Below are positions 30,055 to 39,195 of a DNA stretch of 64,000 bases, piece by piece. The notes beneath the pieces are model-generated. The model searched no databases, was not told where the DNA came from, and saw only the letters and a program-made list of their open reading frames with translations. The DNA is from Polynucleobacter hallstattensis (GTDB lineage Bacteria > Pseudomonadota > Gammaproteobacteria > Burkholderiales > Burkholderiaceae). Where the stretch lies: contig NZ_JACVPO010000001.1 of the NCBI RefSeq assembly GCF_018881835.1, forward strand, positions 124,001 through 188,000, written 5' to 3'. Position numbers and translations under genes: made by a program. Within the stretch, counting starts at the first letter, position 1, and every line of letters starts with the position of its first letter.

Positions 30055-31578
30055 ATGACAAATATCAAACAAAACGACCTCATTCAAAGCGTGGCAGATG
30101 CATTCCAATTCATCTCTTACTACCACCCCAAGGACTTTATCTCTGCCATGGGCAAGGCTTATGAGCTTGAGCAAGGTGCCGCAGCAAAGGATGCGATTGC
30201 ACAGATTTTGACCAATAGCCGGATGTGCGCAGAAGGTCACCGCCCCATGTGTCAGGACACCGGTATCGCAGTTGTTTTCCTCAAAATTGGTATGAATGTG
30301 CAGTGGGGCGATGCCACCATGAGCGTGACTGAAATGGTGAATGAAGGGGTTCGTCGGGCTTATATGAATCCGGATAACCCACTACGCGCATCCGTTTTGA
30401 CCGATCCAGCGGGTAAGCGCAAAAATACAGGCGACAACACACCGGCTGTTATTCATTACGAAATCGTCCCAGGCGATGATGTTGAAGTCATTTGCGCGGC
30501 CAAAGGTGGCGGCTCTGAAAACAAAGCCAAGATGGTGATGCTCAACCCCTCTGATTCGATCGTTGACTGGGTAGTCAAGACTGTCCCGACGATGGGTGCG
30601 GGCTGGTGCCCTCCCGGTATCTTAGGAATTGGTATTGGCGGAACTCCAGAGAAAGCCATGTTGATGGCTAAAGAGTCTTTGATGGGCCCAGTAGATATTC
30701 AAGAATTAATCGCACGCGGCGCAAAGACTCGTGCCGAAGAGCTGCGCTTAGAGATCTATGAGAAGGTGAATAATCTCGGTATTGGGGCACAGGGCCTCGG
30801 TGGTTTAGCCACTGTGCTCGATATCAAAATCATGGAGTACCCAACGCATGCGGCTTCATTGCCAGTGGCGATGATTCCGAACTGTGCCGCAACCCGCCAC
30901 GTCCATTTCCACTTGCATGGCGATGGCCCAGCGATATTAGAAAAACCATCTTTATCTGATTGGCCAGATGTGACTTGGACTCCAGACACTAAAAAATCAA
31001 AGCGTGTGAACTTGGATGCTTTGACTGCCCAAGAAGTGGCTGGCTGGAAAGCAGGCGAAACACTGCTCCTGAACGGCAAAATTTTGACTGGTCGCGATGC
31101 GGCTCATAAGCGCATTGCCGACATGCTGGCTAAGGGTGAAGAATTGCCAGTGAGCTTTAAAAACCGCGTGATCTATTACGTTGGTCCAGTAGACCCAGTG
31201 GCTAATGAGGCGGTTGGTCCAGCAGGTCCTACTACATCCACCCGCATGGATAAGTTCACTGAGATGATGCTGGCTCAAACTGGATTGATCTCCATGATTG
31301 GTAAAGCGGAACGTGGCCCTACCGCAATTGAAGCAATCAAAAAGCATCAGTCTGCTTACTTGATGGCTGTTGGCGGAGCTGCTTACTTGGTTTCTAAAGC
31401 GATTCAGACAGCGAAGGTCGTAGGCTTTGCTGACCTCGGCATGGAAGCGATTTATGAATTCGATGTCAAAGACATGCCAGTGACGGTAGCGGTCAGTTCT
31501 GCTGGCATCTCTATGCACGAGACAGGTCCCAAAGAATGGCAAGCAAAGATTGCCGGCATTCCAGTCACGATTGCTTGA
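30055..31578 (+). CDS. Fumarate hydratase, class I (iron-sulfur)
   Basis: A 507-residue, oxygen-sensitive [4Fe-4S] fumarase interconverting fumarate and malate. CAEGHRPMCQDTGIAVVF, GAGWCPPGILGIGIGG and the PNCAATRHVHFHLHG segment carry the cluster cysteines and conserved His. In the second half DAAHKRIADML, VGPVDPVANEAVGPAGPTTSTRMD (given by its end, GPAGPTTSTRMD) and MIGKAERGP are typical of the C-terminal domain. It is the FumA/FumB type rather than FumC. Single gene; murI follows 58 bp later. Confidence 0.95.
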   Translation: MTNIKQNDLIQSVADAFQFISYYHPKDFISAMGKAYELEQGAAAKDAIAQILTNSRMCAEGHRPMCQDTGIAVVFLKIGMNVQWGDATMSVTEMVNEGVRRAYMNPDNPLRASVLTDPAGKRKNTGDNTPAVIHYEIVPGDDVEVICAAKGGGSENKAKMVMLNPSDSIVDWVVKTVPTMGAGWCPPGILGIGIGGTPEKAMLMAKESLMGPVDIQELIARGAKTRAEELRLEIYEKVNNLGIGAQGLGGLATVLDIKIMEYPTHAASLPVAMIPNCAATRHVHFHLHGDGPAILEKPSLSDWPDVTWTPDTKKSKRVNLDALTAQEVAGWKAGETLLLNGKILTGRDAAHKRIADMLAKGEELPVSFKNRVIYYVGPVDPVANEAVGPAGPTTSTRMDKFTEMMLAQTGLISMIGKAERGPTAIEAIKKHQSAYLMAVGGAAYLVSKAIQTAKVVGFADLGMEAIYEFDVKDMPVTVAVSSAGISMHETGPKEWQAKIAGIPVTIA

Positions 31579-31636
31579 GTCAATTAGTGCGTCATTTATT
31601 CATTAAATCAAACGTCCTTAGTTAAGCGATCTTTAC

Positions 31637-32443
31637 TTGGCACTCATCGGGGTTTTTGATTCTGGCGTTGGAGGCTTATCCATTTTGGATGAGGCTTTAC
31701 GCCAACTTCCTGAGCATGACTACATCTATCTAGCCGACTCCATCAATGCTCCTTACGGAGAAAAGTCTAGTGAGTGGATAGCTTCGCGCAGCATGGAGCT
31801 ATGCCAATACTTAGCAGCGCAAGGTTGTGATGCCATTATGGTTGCCTGTAACACTGCCACTGCCGAGGCCATTGCAGATATTCGTCATGAGCTGAGCAAT
31901 ATTCCGATCATCGGTGTAGAGCCAGGCATCAAGCCTGCAGCAATGCAGTCAAGTAATGGCATTGTTGGAGTACTCGCAACTGAGGCTACGCTCAAGAGCG
32001 ATAAATTTAGCGCTTTACTAGCCACCCTGCCAAATTGTCAGTTTGTTAAACAAGCGGGTGCCGGCTTAGTCCCTCTGATTGAAGCAGGCCAAGCTCATGG
32101 CGAGCAAACTCTCGAGCTACTTGCTGAACATCTAGAACCCATTCAGGAAGCGGGGGCAGACACTCTGGTTCTAGGATGCACACACTACCCTTTCTTACGA
32201 AAAGCCATACGTAAGTTATTGGGAGATTCCATTAATCTCATTGATACTAGTGAGGCAGTAGTTCGCCAACTCAAGCGAAAACTAGAGTCACAGGGAATGC
32301 AATTGGATGATGGTGAATATGGTTCCATCAAATTCATCAGCAGTAAAGATGCGCAGAAATTGCATTATATGGCGCACGAACTCATGCAATCAGACCTGGA
32401 TAAACACAGCATTGACTCTCAGTTGGTGAGCTCTTTCATATGA
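31637..32443 (+). CDS. murI: Glutamate racemase
   Basis: A 268-residue enzyme making D-glutamate for peptidoglycan. Motifs: GVFDSGVGGLSILDEAL, MVACNTATAEA (first catalytic Cys) and LGCTHYPFLR (second catalytic Cys). The start has to be TTG (31637-31639), because an in-frame stop lies six codons upstream and no ATG or GTG lies between. The ribosome-binding site is weak, so expression may be low. Its stop overlaps the start of the TonB-like gene by 4 bp. Confidence 0.93.
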   Translation: MALIGVFDSGVGGLSILDEALRQLPEHDYIYLADSINAPYGEKSSEWIASRSMELCQYLAAQGCDAIMVACNTATAEAIADIRHELSNIPIIGVEPGIKPAAMQSSNGIVGVLATEATLKSDKFSALLATLPNCQFVKQAGAGLVPLIEAGQAHGEQTLELLAEHLEPIQEAGADTLVLGCTHYPFLRKAIRKLLGDSINLIDTSEAVVRQLKRKLESQGMQLDDGEYGSIKFISSKDAQKLHYMAHELMQSDLDKHSIDSQLVSSFI

Positions 32444-33132
32444 GCACCTTTTTGAGTCGAATGAATGCGTATTTGCCATTCGATAAGACCGAACGCATCA
32501 TCATTGGCATTGTTATTGCCTTGCATTTATTATTTTTGATTGGCTTTCAGAGCGGTATGAGGCCTGACAACGAAAACAATCAAGATGATGCGCGAGTGAT
32601 GGCCAATCTGGTAAGCCCTGAGGCTGCCAAACAACCACAGGCTGCCCCGGCCGCGCCTCCCCCAAAACCTCAGCAAGAACAAAAGAAGAAAACTGTGGAT
32701 GAAAAATCCACGCAGGCACCAACCCCACCACAAACCCAACAACAGGCGCAGACACCGCCAGCAAATCCATCTAAAAGTGAATCACAGGCTCCCAATGCCA
32801 CAGTTGCGCCAGCCACTACCTCTGGATCCAGTGGCACACCGATTCAAACTGACATTGGTAAACTAGTCGTCGTATATCAACCAGATGCAGATGCTTACTA
32901 CCCTTCTTTCTCCAAGAGATCCGGGGAGCAAGGTGAGGTGGTAGTGAGATTGATTATTGATGAAACAGGTAGTGTTGAGGATGTTGCCTTATTGCGCTCT
33001 AGCTCATTTCCAAGATTAGACAGAGCAGCTACAGAGATTGGCCGTCGTTATCGCTTTAAACCATTCTTAGTCAATGGTTCGCCCCAAAGAATTTCTACCA
33101 ACCTTTTAATTAAATTTAATTTAAAGAATTAA
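32440..33132 (+). CDS. TonB-family energy transducer
   Basis: A 230-residue protein: one N-terminal membrane helix (about 20-38), a Pro/Gln-rich periplasmic spacer (about 60-140), and a C-terminal TonB domain (about 150-230) with YYPSFSKRSGEQGEVVVRL, VALLRSSSFPRLDRAA and YRFKPFLVNG. It should couple the proton motive force, through ExbBD, to outer-membrane receptors. It overlaps murI by 4 bp and is 4 bp from exbB, so the four genes form one unit. Confidence 0.92.
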   Translation: MSTFLSRMNAYLPFDKTERIIIGIVIALHLLFLIGFQSGMRPDNENNQDDARVMANLVSPEAAKQPQAAPAAPPPKPQQEQKKKTVDEKSTQAPTPPQTQQQAQTPPANPSKSESQAPNATVAPATTSGSSGTPIQTDIGKLVVVYQPDADAYYPSFSKRSGEQGEVVVRLIIDETGSVEDVALLRSSSFPRLDRAATEIGRRYRFKPFLVNGSPQRISTNLLIKFNLKN

Positions 33133-33136
33133 TATT

Positions 33137-33829
33137 ATGAATACACCATTTGGCTTAGCAAATTTATGGCTCGAGGGCGATGCAGTTACCCGCTTTGTGG
33201 CTATCGCACTTCTCATCTGCTCCATTGTGACCTGGGTAATTCTGCTCTCCCGTTTTTGGGATTTGCACAATCTACGCAAACTCAAACCTGAGCTCGATCA
33301 GTTTTGGCGCGCTACTTCCTATGACCAGGGTCTGAATGCATTTACCAGCCATGCAAGTAATCCTTACTATCAGATTGCTAAAGCTGCCAGTGGAGCCTCT
33401 ACCCACCACCAAAGCCAATCGACGAATCATCGTGAACTGTTGCAAACATTGAACTACTCCGAATGGATGGCGAGAAGTCTTAAGAACAGTATTGATGGTG
33501 TTGCAGCTCAGCTCCAAAAAGGACTTACCTTCCTTGGCTCGACCGGCGCGACCTCACCATTTATTGGCTTGTTTGGAACGGTGTGGGGCATCTACCATGC
33601 TTTAATCGCCATCAGCAGCTCAGGTAGTGCGCAGATTGATCAGGTTGCTGGCCCCATTGGCGAAGCACTCATCATGACTGCTTTAGGCTTAGCTGTAGCG
33701 ATTCCAGCAGTGCTGGGCTTTAATGCGATCAATCGTTCCAACAAATTATTGGTCGCTGATCTCAATCGCTTTGGCAATGATCTCCTCGCCTACTTTGTCA
33801 CTGGTGCCCGCGTGAAGTCCGGAGAATAA
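33137..33829 (+). CDS. exbB: ExbB/TolQ-family proton channel subunit
   Basis: A 230-residue inner-membrane protein with three predicted helices: about 18-38, 128-150 and 175-200. The segment GSTGATSPFIGLFGTVWGIYHAL and the following GPIGEALIMTALGLAVAIPAVLGFN (both given as cores) are the MotA/TolQ/ExbB signature. With ExbD it forms the proton channel that energises TonB. It lies between the TonB and ExbD genes with gaps of 4 and 2 bp. Confidence 0.93.
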   Translation: MNTPFGLANLWLEGDAVTRFVAIALLICSIVTWVILLSRFWDLHNLRKLKPELDQFWRATSYDQGLNAFTSHASNPYYQIAKAASGASTHHQSQSTNHRELLQTLNYSEWMARSLKNSIDGVAAQLQKGLTFLGSTGATSPFIGLFGTVWGIYHALIAISSSGSAQIDQVAGPIGEALIMTALGLAVAIPAVLGFNAINRSNKLLVADLNRFGNDLLAYFVTGARVKSGE

Positions 33830-33831
33830 AC

Positions 33832-34245
33832 ATGTCTTTTAATCTCCAGAACGATCCAGAAGAAAGCGGCATCATGGCCGAAATCAACATGACTCCGATG
33901 GTCGATGTCATGTTGGTACTCCTCATCATCTTCATCATTACCCTGCCAGTCATTCAGCAGGCGGTGAAGGTTGAGTTGCCAAAAGCCAATAGCGTGCGCA
34001 ATGAAGTCAAGCCAGAATCAGTACAGCTCTCGATTGATGCTCAGGGCAAAATATTCTGGAATAGCACGCAAATTGATTTAAAGACTTTTGATGGCTATGC
34101 AGAAAAAGCGGCTCAGAAGGAACCGCAACCAGAAATCAATTTACGTGCCGATAAGTCTGTGAAGTATGAATATGTTGCTCAGGTATTAGCCGCATCCCGA
34201 CGCGCCGGCTTAACAAAGCTAGGATTTGTGACTGAGCCGAATTAA
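33832..34245 (+). CDS. exbD: ExbD/TolR-family protein
   Basis: A 137-residue protein with a short cytoplasmic tail, one membrane helix preceded by the proton-path Asp (NMTPMVDVMLVLLIIF), and a periplasmic domain. Third component of the TonB-ExbB-ExbD system. It follows exbB by 2 bp. The stop overlaps by 4 bp with the stop of the convergent gene at 34242. Confidence 0.93.
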   Translation: MSFNLQNDPEESGIMAEINMTPMVDVMLVLLIIFIITLPVIQQAVKVELPKANSVRNEVKPESVQLSIDAQGKIFWNSTQIDLKTFDGYAEKAAQKEPQPEINLRADKSVKYEYVAQVLAASRRAGLTKLGFVTEPN

Positions 34246-34697
34246 GGCTTATTAGCAGCAGTACATTGCTCTTGATAAGTCTTCGTGCCCTCACCAAGGG
34301 TTGCTGAGAGTATTCCCCCTTTCACTGTCTCCGCTTTTCTCATCTGTCCCGTTGGGCGATTAATCGCAATCACGGTGATTACAGAGCCAGCACCATACTG
34401 AACACCATCAAAATTTTCTGGGGGAAATTGTGCTTCCATTGAAATGAGGACTGTCAATTCAGAAATAAGAACACTCCGAATGGTTTGTAGGCCTAACTCG
34501 CTAGCCCGATCTAAATCTCGGTTATCAATAAAGACTTTGGCCTTCTGATTTTTTGAGGCAGCCATGACCTTGAGTTGGTAAGTTTCGGTGTAGTTATTTT
34601 CCGTACGCTCACAAGTAAAAACCAATGGATCTGCTGCCAAACTCGGAGTGGCGCCTAAAAGCAAGGTTAGCAAGGGGAGAAAGTAGAGATATTTCAA
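34242..34697 (-). CDS. Secreted protein of unknown function
   Basis: A 151-residue protein with a signal peptide ending PSLAA. The mature part has an N-terminal Cys (VFTCER) and a C-terminal Cys (QEQCTA), probably forming a disulfide, and alternating strand-like segments (AKVFIDNRDL, SELTVLISMEA, SVITVIAINRPTG). It looks like a small periplasmic beta-rich protein, but no family is recognised. It is convergent with exbD, with which it shares 4 bp, and is preceded by tRNA-Leu on the same strand. Confidence 0.72.
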   Translation of the reverse strand: MKYLYFLPLLTLLLGATPSLAADPLVFTCERTENNYTETYQLKVMAASKNQKAKVFIDNRDLDRASELGLQTIRSVLISELTVLISMEAQFPPENFDGVQYGAGSVITVIAINRPTGQMRKAETVKGGILSATLGEGTKTYQEQCTAANKP

Positions 34698-34719
34698 GGA
34701 TGCCTGAAATCAATCGATT

Positions 34720-34807
34720 GGTGCCCGAGGCCGGAATCGAACCGGCACGACTTTTTTGAGTCGGCAGATTTTAAATCTGCTGTGTCTACCGATTTCACCA
34801 CTCGGGC
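34720..34807 (-). tRNA. tRNA-Leu (anticodon UAA)
   Basis: An 88-nt class II tRNA. Acceptor GCCCGAG / CTCGGGC, discriminator A, encoded CCA, anticodon loop TTTAAAA, and a variable arm of GACT...AGTC type. Confidence 0.95.
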
Positions 34808-34940
34808 TCGCACGAGCAATAAAGCCGCACTAAATAAACCAAGACAAGCAAAATTTTAGCATGCGAGCCCTATCTGAGGCGGGAAGCCTGCTTTCATCAA
34901 GCCTGGGATCTAGTTCAAGCAAACCCACTAAACTATTCCC

Positions 34941-37406
34941 ATGAAAATACCTACGCCAAACTCAGGCCTTAAATCTGCCTTTAAAGGTATCTTTTGGCTT
35001 GGTTCTGCAGCCCTAGCCCTGATCATTGCTGCTGGAATAATCTACTTCATCTCCGCTCAAAGCAATCCTTCTGGCAAGCGGATTATTAAATCCCTAGGGG
35101 ATTCCGTTGCGATCTCCTTTGATGAGAATGACATTCCGCATATTCAGGCAAAGAGCTCTACTGATGCGCTCTTTGCATTGGGTTATTTGCATGCCAGTGA
35201 ACGCTCTTGGCAAATGGAAATTAATCGTCGATTGGCCAGTGGACGACTCTCCGAAATCCTTGGTAAAGAAACTCTCTCAATCGACCGTTTTATTCGGACG
35301 CTGGGTATTAAGCGCGCAGCAGAAAAACAGTTTGATCGCTACCCTATTGCTACCAAGCGATTGCTTCAATCTTATGCAGATGGAGTGAACACTGGTAATG
35401 CCCACCTAGGCTGGGCTCTTCCAGTGGAGTATTTTTTAACTGGATCCAAACCAGGGCATTGGTCACCTACTGATAGTGTTGCGTGGATGCTGATGATGGC
35501 GCTCGATCTTGGCGGTAACTGGCAAAAAGAATTACAACGACTTGAACTCTCCCAGTTTTTAACTACCAAACAAGTATGGGAGGTGATGCCAGCGTATACA
35601 CCTGGTGAGCCTGTGAGTAATGTTGACTTTGCGAAAATGTATCAGGATATTAATGTCTTTAATCCCAATCCACTCACAAGGGATCAAAAGTCAAAGAAAC
35701 TGCCTGCAACCGAATTGGCTATCAATGAAGTCCCGGGCGGCAAGGAAGGCATTGGATCTAATAACTGGGCGCTGAGCGGAAAACTGACGGCCTCTGGCAA
35801 GCCCTTGCTGGCAAACGACCCGCATCTAGGCTTATCAGCCCCAGCGATTTGGTATATAGCTCACTTAGAAGCGCCAGGCCTCAATGTCATCGGTGCGACC
35901 CTCCCCGGCATTCCAGCGGTGGTACTCGGCAGGACCGATAAATTTGCCTGGAGTTTTACAAATACCGGTCCCGATGTTCAGGATTTATATATTGAGCAGC
36001 TAGATCCAAAAAATCCCGAAGTATATCGAGGTCCAGAGGGTCCACTACCTTTTAAAGTGCGCCAAGAAATTATCGATATCAAAGGCGAGCCTTCACTGCG
36101 CTTTTTAGTCAAAGAGACTCGGCATGGTCCAGTGATTTCTGAATCGTATGCACGAGCCAAGCGGGTGATTGACACCGATCGCTTTGTTTTAGCTTTACGC
36201 TGGACTGCGCTGGATGTTGAAAATCAATCGGTTGCTGGCTTACTGGATATGAATCACGCCAAAGATTTAGAGACCTTTAAGCAGGCACTGCGCAAAAATT
36301 ATGCGCCAATGCAAAACGTAGTGATGGCAGATATAGATGGCAACATTTCTTTTCAGGTGGCTGGTGTCGCACCTAAGCGCACCTTGCATCAAGGGCTATA
36401 TGGAGTAGCGCCAGCATTGGGCTGGGAGAAGCAATATGACTGGACTGGATACGTCCCTTTTGAACATCTACCTAATAGTAGTAATCCTGACTCAAATTGG
36501 ATTGCTACTGCCAACCAAAAAATCATTGCTAATAATGATCCGAATCCACTGACCGGTGACTGGGATTTACCAACCCGCTACGACAGAATTGTGGAGCTCA
36601 TCAAAGATAAATCAACACACGACCTTGCCTCCATGAAAGCGATGCAAGCTGATACTCTGTCTTTGGGCGCTACACCCTTATTAGAATTATTTAAATCGGC
36701 ACAATCAACACATCCGCTGGCTCAACAAGCAATTGAGCTTAGTAAGAACTTTGATGGAGACATGAAAATCGATAGCGCTGGCGCACTAATATTTAACGCC
36801 TGGGCTGACCAACTCTCACGCAAACTCTTCTCACGCTTAGGATATTTATTCACAGAAAATTATGGTACCCGTAGCTTTAGACATTCCCTAATTTTGCAAT
36901 TACAAGATCCTGATAGCCCTTGGTGTAATGACCCCTCAACCAAGCAAATAGAGAACTGCACCGATGCTTCAAATGCTGCCTTTGATAAAGCACTTGAGCA
37001 ACTGAGTACGCAATTTGGCAACAACCCTAAAAATTGGGTTTGGGGTAATGCGCACATTGCAGTCTCAGAACATCGTCCTTTGAGTAAGGTGCCACTCCTT
37101 GGAAGCCTCTTCAATTTGACGCAGCCTTTTCCTGGCGATAGCTTTAGCATCAATGTGGGGCGCCTAGAACTACTGAGAGCTGATAATCCTTTTGAAACCA
37201 AGCAGGCACCAAGCCTGCGAACGCTATATGACCTATCGGATTTAGAGCAATCCCTCTTTATTTATCAATCTGGACAGTCTGGCTGGGTGCAGAACAAGCT
37301 TTACCGTAACATGAGTGGGCTTTGGGCTCGAAATGAATACCTTCCTCTACAAATGAAACCCCGGAAGGTCGGACGTCAACTAGATCTGGCTATTAAGGAT
37401 AAATAA
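34941..37406 (+). CDS. Penicillin acylase-family N-terminal-nucleophile hydrolase
   Basis: An 821-residue precursor of the penicillin amidase family. An N-terminal hydrophobic segment (about 18-40) exports or anchors it. The alpha part follows. The autoproteolytic site is IGSNNWALSG with the nucleophile Ser273, and the beta part starts there. NDPHLGLSAPAIWY, GVTLPGI-like GATLPGIPAVVLGRTDKFAWSFTN (given as LPGIPAVVLGRTDKFAWSF) and the late LFSRLGYLF region match the family. Members cleave amide bonds in penicillins or acyl-homoserine lactones; the substrate cannot be deduced. The next gene starts 81 bp downstream. Confidence 0.92.
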   Translation: MKIPTPNSGLKSAFKGIFWLGSAALALIIAAGIIYFISAQSNPSGKRIIKSLGDSVAISFDENDIPHIQAKSSTDALFALGYLHASERSWQMEINRRLASGRLSEILGKETLSIDRFIRTLGIKRAAEKQFDRYPIATKRLLQSYADGVNTGNAHLGWALPVEYFLTGSKPGHWSPTDSVAWMLMMALDLGGNWQKELQRLELSQFLTTKQVWEVMPAYTPGEPVSNVDFAKMYQDINVFNPNPLTRDQKSKKLPATELAINEVPGGKEGIGSNNWALSGKLTASGKPLLANDPHLGLSAPAIWYIAHLEAPGLNVIGATLPGIPAVVLGRTDKFAWSFTNTGPDVQDLYIEQLDPKNPEVYRGPEGPLPFKVRQEIIDIKGEPSLRFLVKETRHGPVISESYARAKRVIDTDRFVLALRWTALDVENQSVAGLLDMNHAKDLETFKQALRKNYAPMQNVVMADIDGNISFQVAGVAPKRTLHQGLYGVAPALGWEKQYDWTGYVPFEHLPNSSNPDSNWIATANQKIIANNDPNPLTGDWDLPTRYDRIVELIKDKSTHDLASMKAMQADTLSLGATPLLELFKSAQSTHPLAQQAIELSKNFDGDMKIDSAGALIFNAWADQLSRKLFSRLGYLFTENYGTRSFRHSLILQLQDPDSPWCNDPSTKQIENCTDASNAAFDKALEQLSTQFGNNPKNWVWGNAHIAVSEHRPLSKVPLLGSLFNLTQPFPGDSFSINVGRLELLRADNPFETKQAPSLRTLYDLSDLEQSLFIYQSGQSGWVQNKLYRNMSGLWARNEYLPLQMKPRKVGRQLDLAIKDK

Positions 37407-37487
37407 GTCAGGGGAGTTTAGAATGGTTCGGAAGAGTCCGACTGGGGCTGTACTTACTTTAATAACAATGCGACAACACCACATATT

Positions 37488-37895
37488 ATGAAAAAAATAT
37501 ACGCACTCACCGTCTTTACTACACTTTCTTTACTACCCTTCTCTAGCAGCTTCGCCGAGTGGAAAGAGTTGGGATCCAATGCGGTGATGGTGGTGTATGT
37601 TGATCTGGATACGGTCAGTACATCAGGTGAAAAAGCACAAATTATGTCTATGCTCGACTTAAAGAAGCCAGGTGTTAATCCAAAAACAAAACAGCCTGTT
37701 AGCTCTATCATCGGGATGAATGAGTACAACTGCCCAGCCATGAGCTATCGCCCAATCGAGTACAAAGAGTTCGCTGGCAATAAAGGTGGCGGTGAGGTAG
37801 TTTCAGATAACAAAACTCCCAATAGTGAATTTGAGCCTGTTGTGAATGAGTCTTGGACAGCTGGAGTTTTTAACGTTGTCTGTCAACGTAATTAA
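37488..37895 (+). CDS. Surface-adhesin E-like secreted protein
   Basis: A 135-residue protein with a signal peptide ending SSFAE. The mature part reads WKELGSN, VVYVDLDTV, EKAQIMSMLDLKKPG, MNEYNCPAMSYR, GGEVVSDNK and VFNVVCQRN. This is the pattern of the surface-adhesin protein E family (Adhesin_E), small beta-rich envelope proteins common in betaproteobacteria; the two cysteines (in YNCPA and VVCQR) probably pair. No adhesion role has been shown for such homologues in general. A terminator hairpin follows at 37920. Confidence 0.75.
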   Translation: MKKIYALTVFTTLSLLPFSSSFAEWKELGSNAVMVVYVDLDTVSTSGEKAQIMSMLDLKKPGVNPKTKQPVSSIIGMNEYNCPAMSYRPIEYKEFAGNKGGGEVVSDNKTPNSEFEPVVNESWTAGVFNVVCQRN

Positions 37896-38283
37896 ACATC
37901 TCATTTTCATTACACTTCAAAGCAGACCAAGCCTATCGGGATGGTCTGCTTTTGGATACATAGTTCTCTGTCTCAATTTGGGCGGTTGTGCGGCGCCATT
38001 AATGGCCTTGGGGGGATCTGCTACTACAGCTGCAAGCTCTGCAGGTTCAGTAGTGGTATCAGCAGCGGTGGCCAACCCTTCGACTGCAGTAAGCGCAGTC
38101 TCCACTGTGACTACTGGTAAATCCCCCTTAGAACACGCTGCCTCTGCGGCAACCAAACAAGATTGCAATTTTTTGAATGCCTTAGGACCAAAGCCGATTT
38201 GCTCAGACATACCCATTCCTAAAATCAAAGATATGAGCGAGCCTTACCCAGGTCCCGCTGACAGCGTGACTACCTCTAAATAA
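37846..38283 (+). CDS. Putative lipoprotein, start uncertain
   Basis: The frame runs to 38283. Its recognisable part is a lipobox-like LNLGGCAAP, then an Ala/Ser/Val-rich region, then a conserved-looking end [23 protein letters not shown]. No ATG, GTG or TTG in a good position precedes the lipobox: candidate starts are the ATG at 37846 inside the previous gene, a TTG at about 37876, or a rare ATT. A terminator hairpin also lies within the 5' part (37920-37953). The gene may be translated only by read-through or have lost its proper start. Function unknown. Confidence 0.5.
   Translation: MSLGQLEFLTLSVNVIKHLIFITLQSRPSLSGWSAFGYIVLCLNLGGCAAPLMALGGSATTAASSAGSVVVSAAVANPSTAVSAVSTVTTGKSPLEHAASAATKQDCNFLNALGPKPICSDIPIPKIKDMSEPYPGPADSVTTSK
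37920..37953 (+). terminator. Terminator after the surface-adhesin-like gene
   Basis: AGCAGACCA (37921-37929), 12-base loop, TGGTCTGCT (37942-37950), then TTTT overlapping the last stem base. The 9-bp stem is perfect. It lies 25 bp past the stop and within the 5' part of the next reading frame. Confidence 0.75.
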
Positions 38284-38333
38284 GCAGTCTAAAATTACGT
38301 CCTACAAGTAATCTCTCCTTCCTTTTTAAAGCC

Positions 38334-39188
38334 ATGACTACAGAAAATTACTACCTCACACTTACCTGCCCCAATAGACCGGGTATTGTTGCTGCTGTTT
38401 CAACCTACATCTTTGAATTAGGTGGTGATATTGAGGAAGCTCAGCAATTTGATGACAAGGCTTCTAAACGCTTCTTCATGCGCGTGAGCTTTAGCTGCGG
38501 CGCTGATAGCCAATCTCTGAAGGCTGGCTTTATAGAAATTGCTAAACGCTTTGATCTCACTTGGGACTTGCGCGCTGTAAAAGATTTAAAGCGAGTGCTG
38601 ATCATGGCATCCAAGCTAGATCATTGCTTGGTAGATCTTCTCTATCGTTGGCGTATTGGTGAGTTGCCAATGATTATCAGTGGGATTGTTTCCAATCATC
38701 CGCGTGAGGTTTACTCCAGTATTGATTTTGCGGATATTCCGTTTTATCACTTACCGGTGACGCCAGAGACGAAGGCAAAGCAAGAAGCAAAGCTCCTTGA
38801 GATTGTTGCTGATGCAAAAGTCGACATGGTTATTTTGGCGCGCTACATGCAAATTTTGTCGGATGATTTATCCACGAAATTATCTGGACGTTGCATTAAC
38901 GTTCACCACTCCTTCTTGCCAAGCTTTAAAGGAGCCAAGCCTTATCATCAAGCCCATGCTCGTGGCATCAAGTTGATTGGCGCTACCGCGCACTTTGTTA
39001 CTAGCGATTTAGATGAAGGTCCAATCATTGAGCAAGATGTCACTCGCGTTACCCATGGCGATACGCCTGAAGACTTGGTTCGCAAGGGTCGAGATCTAGA
39101 GCGTACCGTACTCTCACGCGCCTTACGTTACTACTTGCATGACCGTGTTTTGATTAATGGTGCGACTTCAGTCGTCTTCTCAGACTAA
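38334..39188 (+). CDS. purU: Formyltetrahydrofolate deformylase
   Basis: A 284-residue enzyme releasing formate from 10-formyltetrahydrofolate. The N-terminal ACT domain begins [20 protein letters not shown]. The C-terminal formyltransferase-type domain carries [19 protein letters not shown] with the catalytic His, and [19 protein letters not shown] with the Asp. It is a standalone gene, though a link with the formate dehydrogenase encoded elsewhere in the window is natural since it produces formate. The start is ATG at 38334. Confidence 0.95.
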   Translation: MTTENYYLTLTCPNRPGIVAAVSTYIFELGGDIEEAQQFDDKASKRFFMRVSFSCGADSQSLKAGFIEIAKRFDLTWDLRAVKDLKRVLIMASKLDHCLVDLLYRWRIGELPMIISGIVSNHPREVYSSIDFADIPFYHLPVTPETKAKQEAKLLEIVADAKVDMVILARYMQILSDDLSTKLSGRCINVHHSFLPSFKGAKPYHQAHARGIKLIGATAHFVTSDLDEGPIIEQDVTRVTHGDTPEDLVRKGRDLERTVLSRALRYYLHDRVLINGATSVVFSD

Positions 39189-39195
39189 GTAGCAC

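Noticed and set aside
31001..31542. Long antisense frame opposite fumarase
   Set aside because: No conserved motif; codons of the fumarase gene on the other strand explain it.
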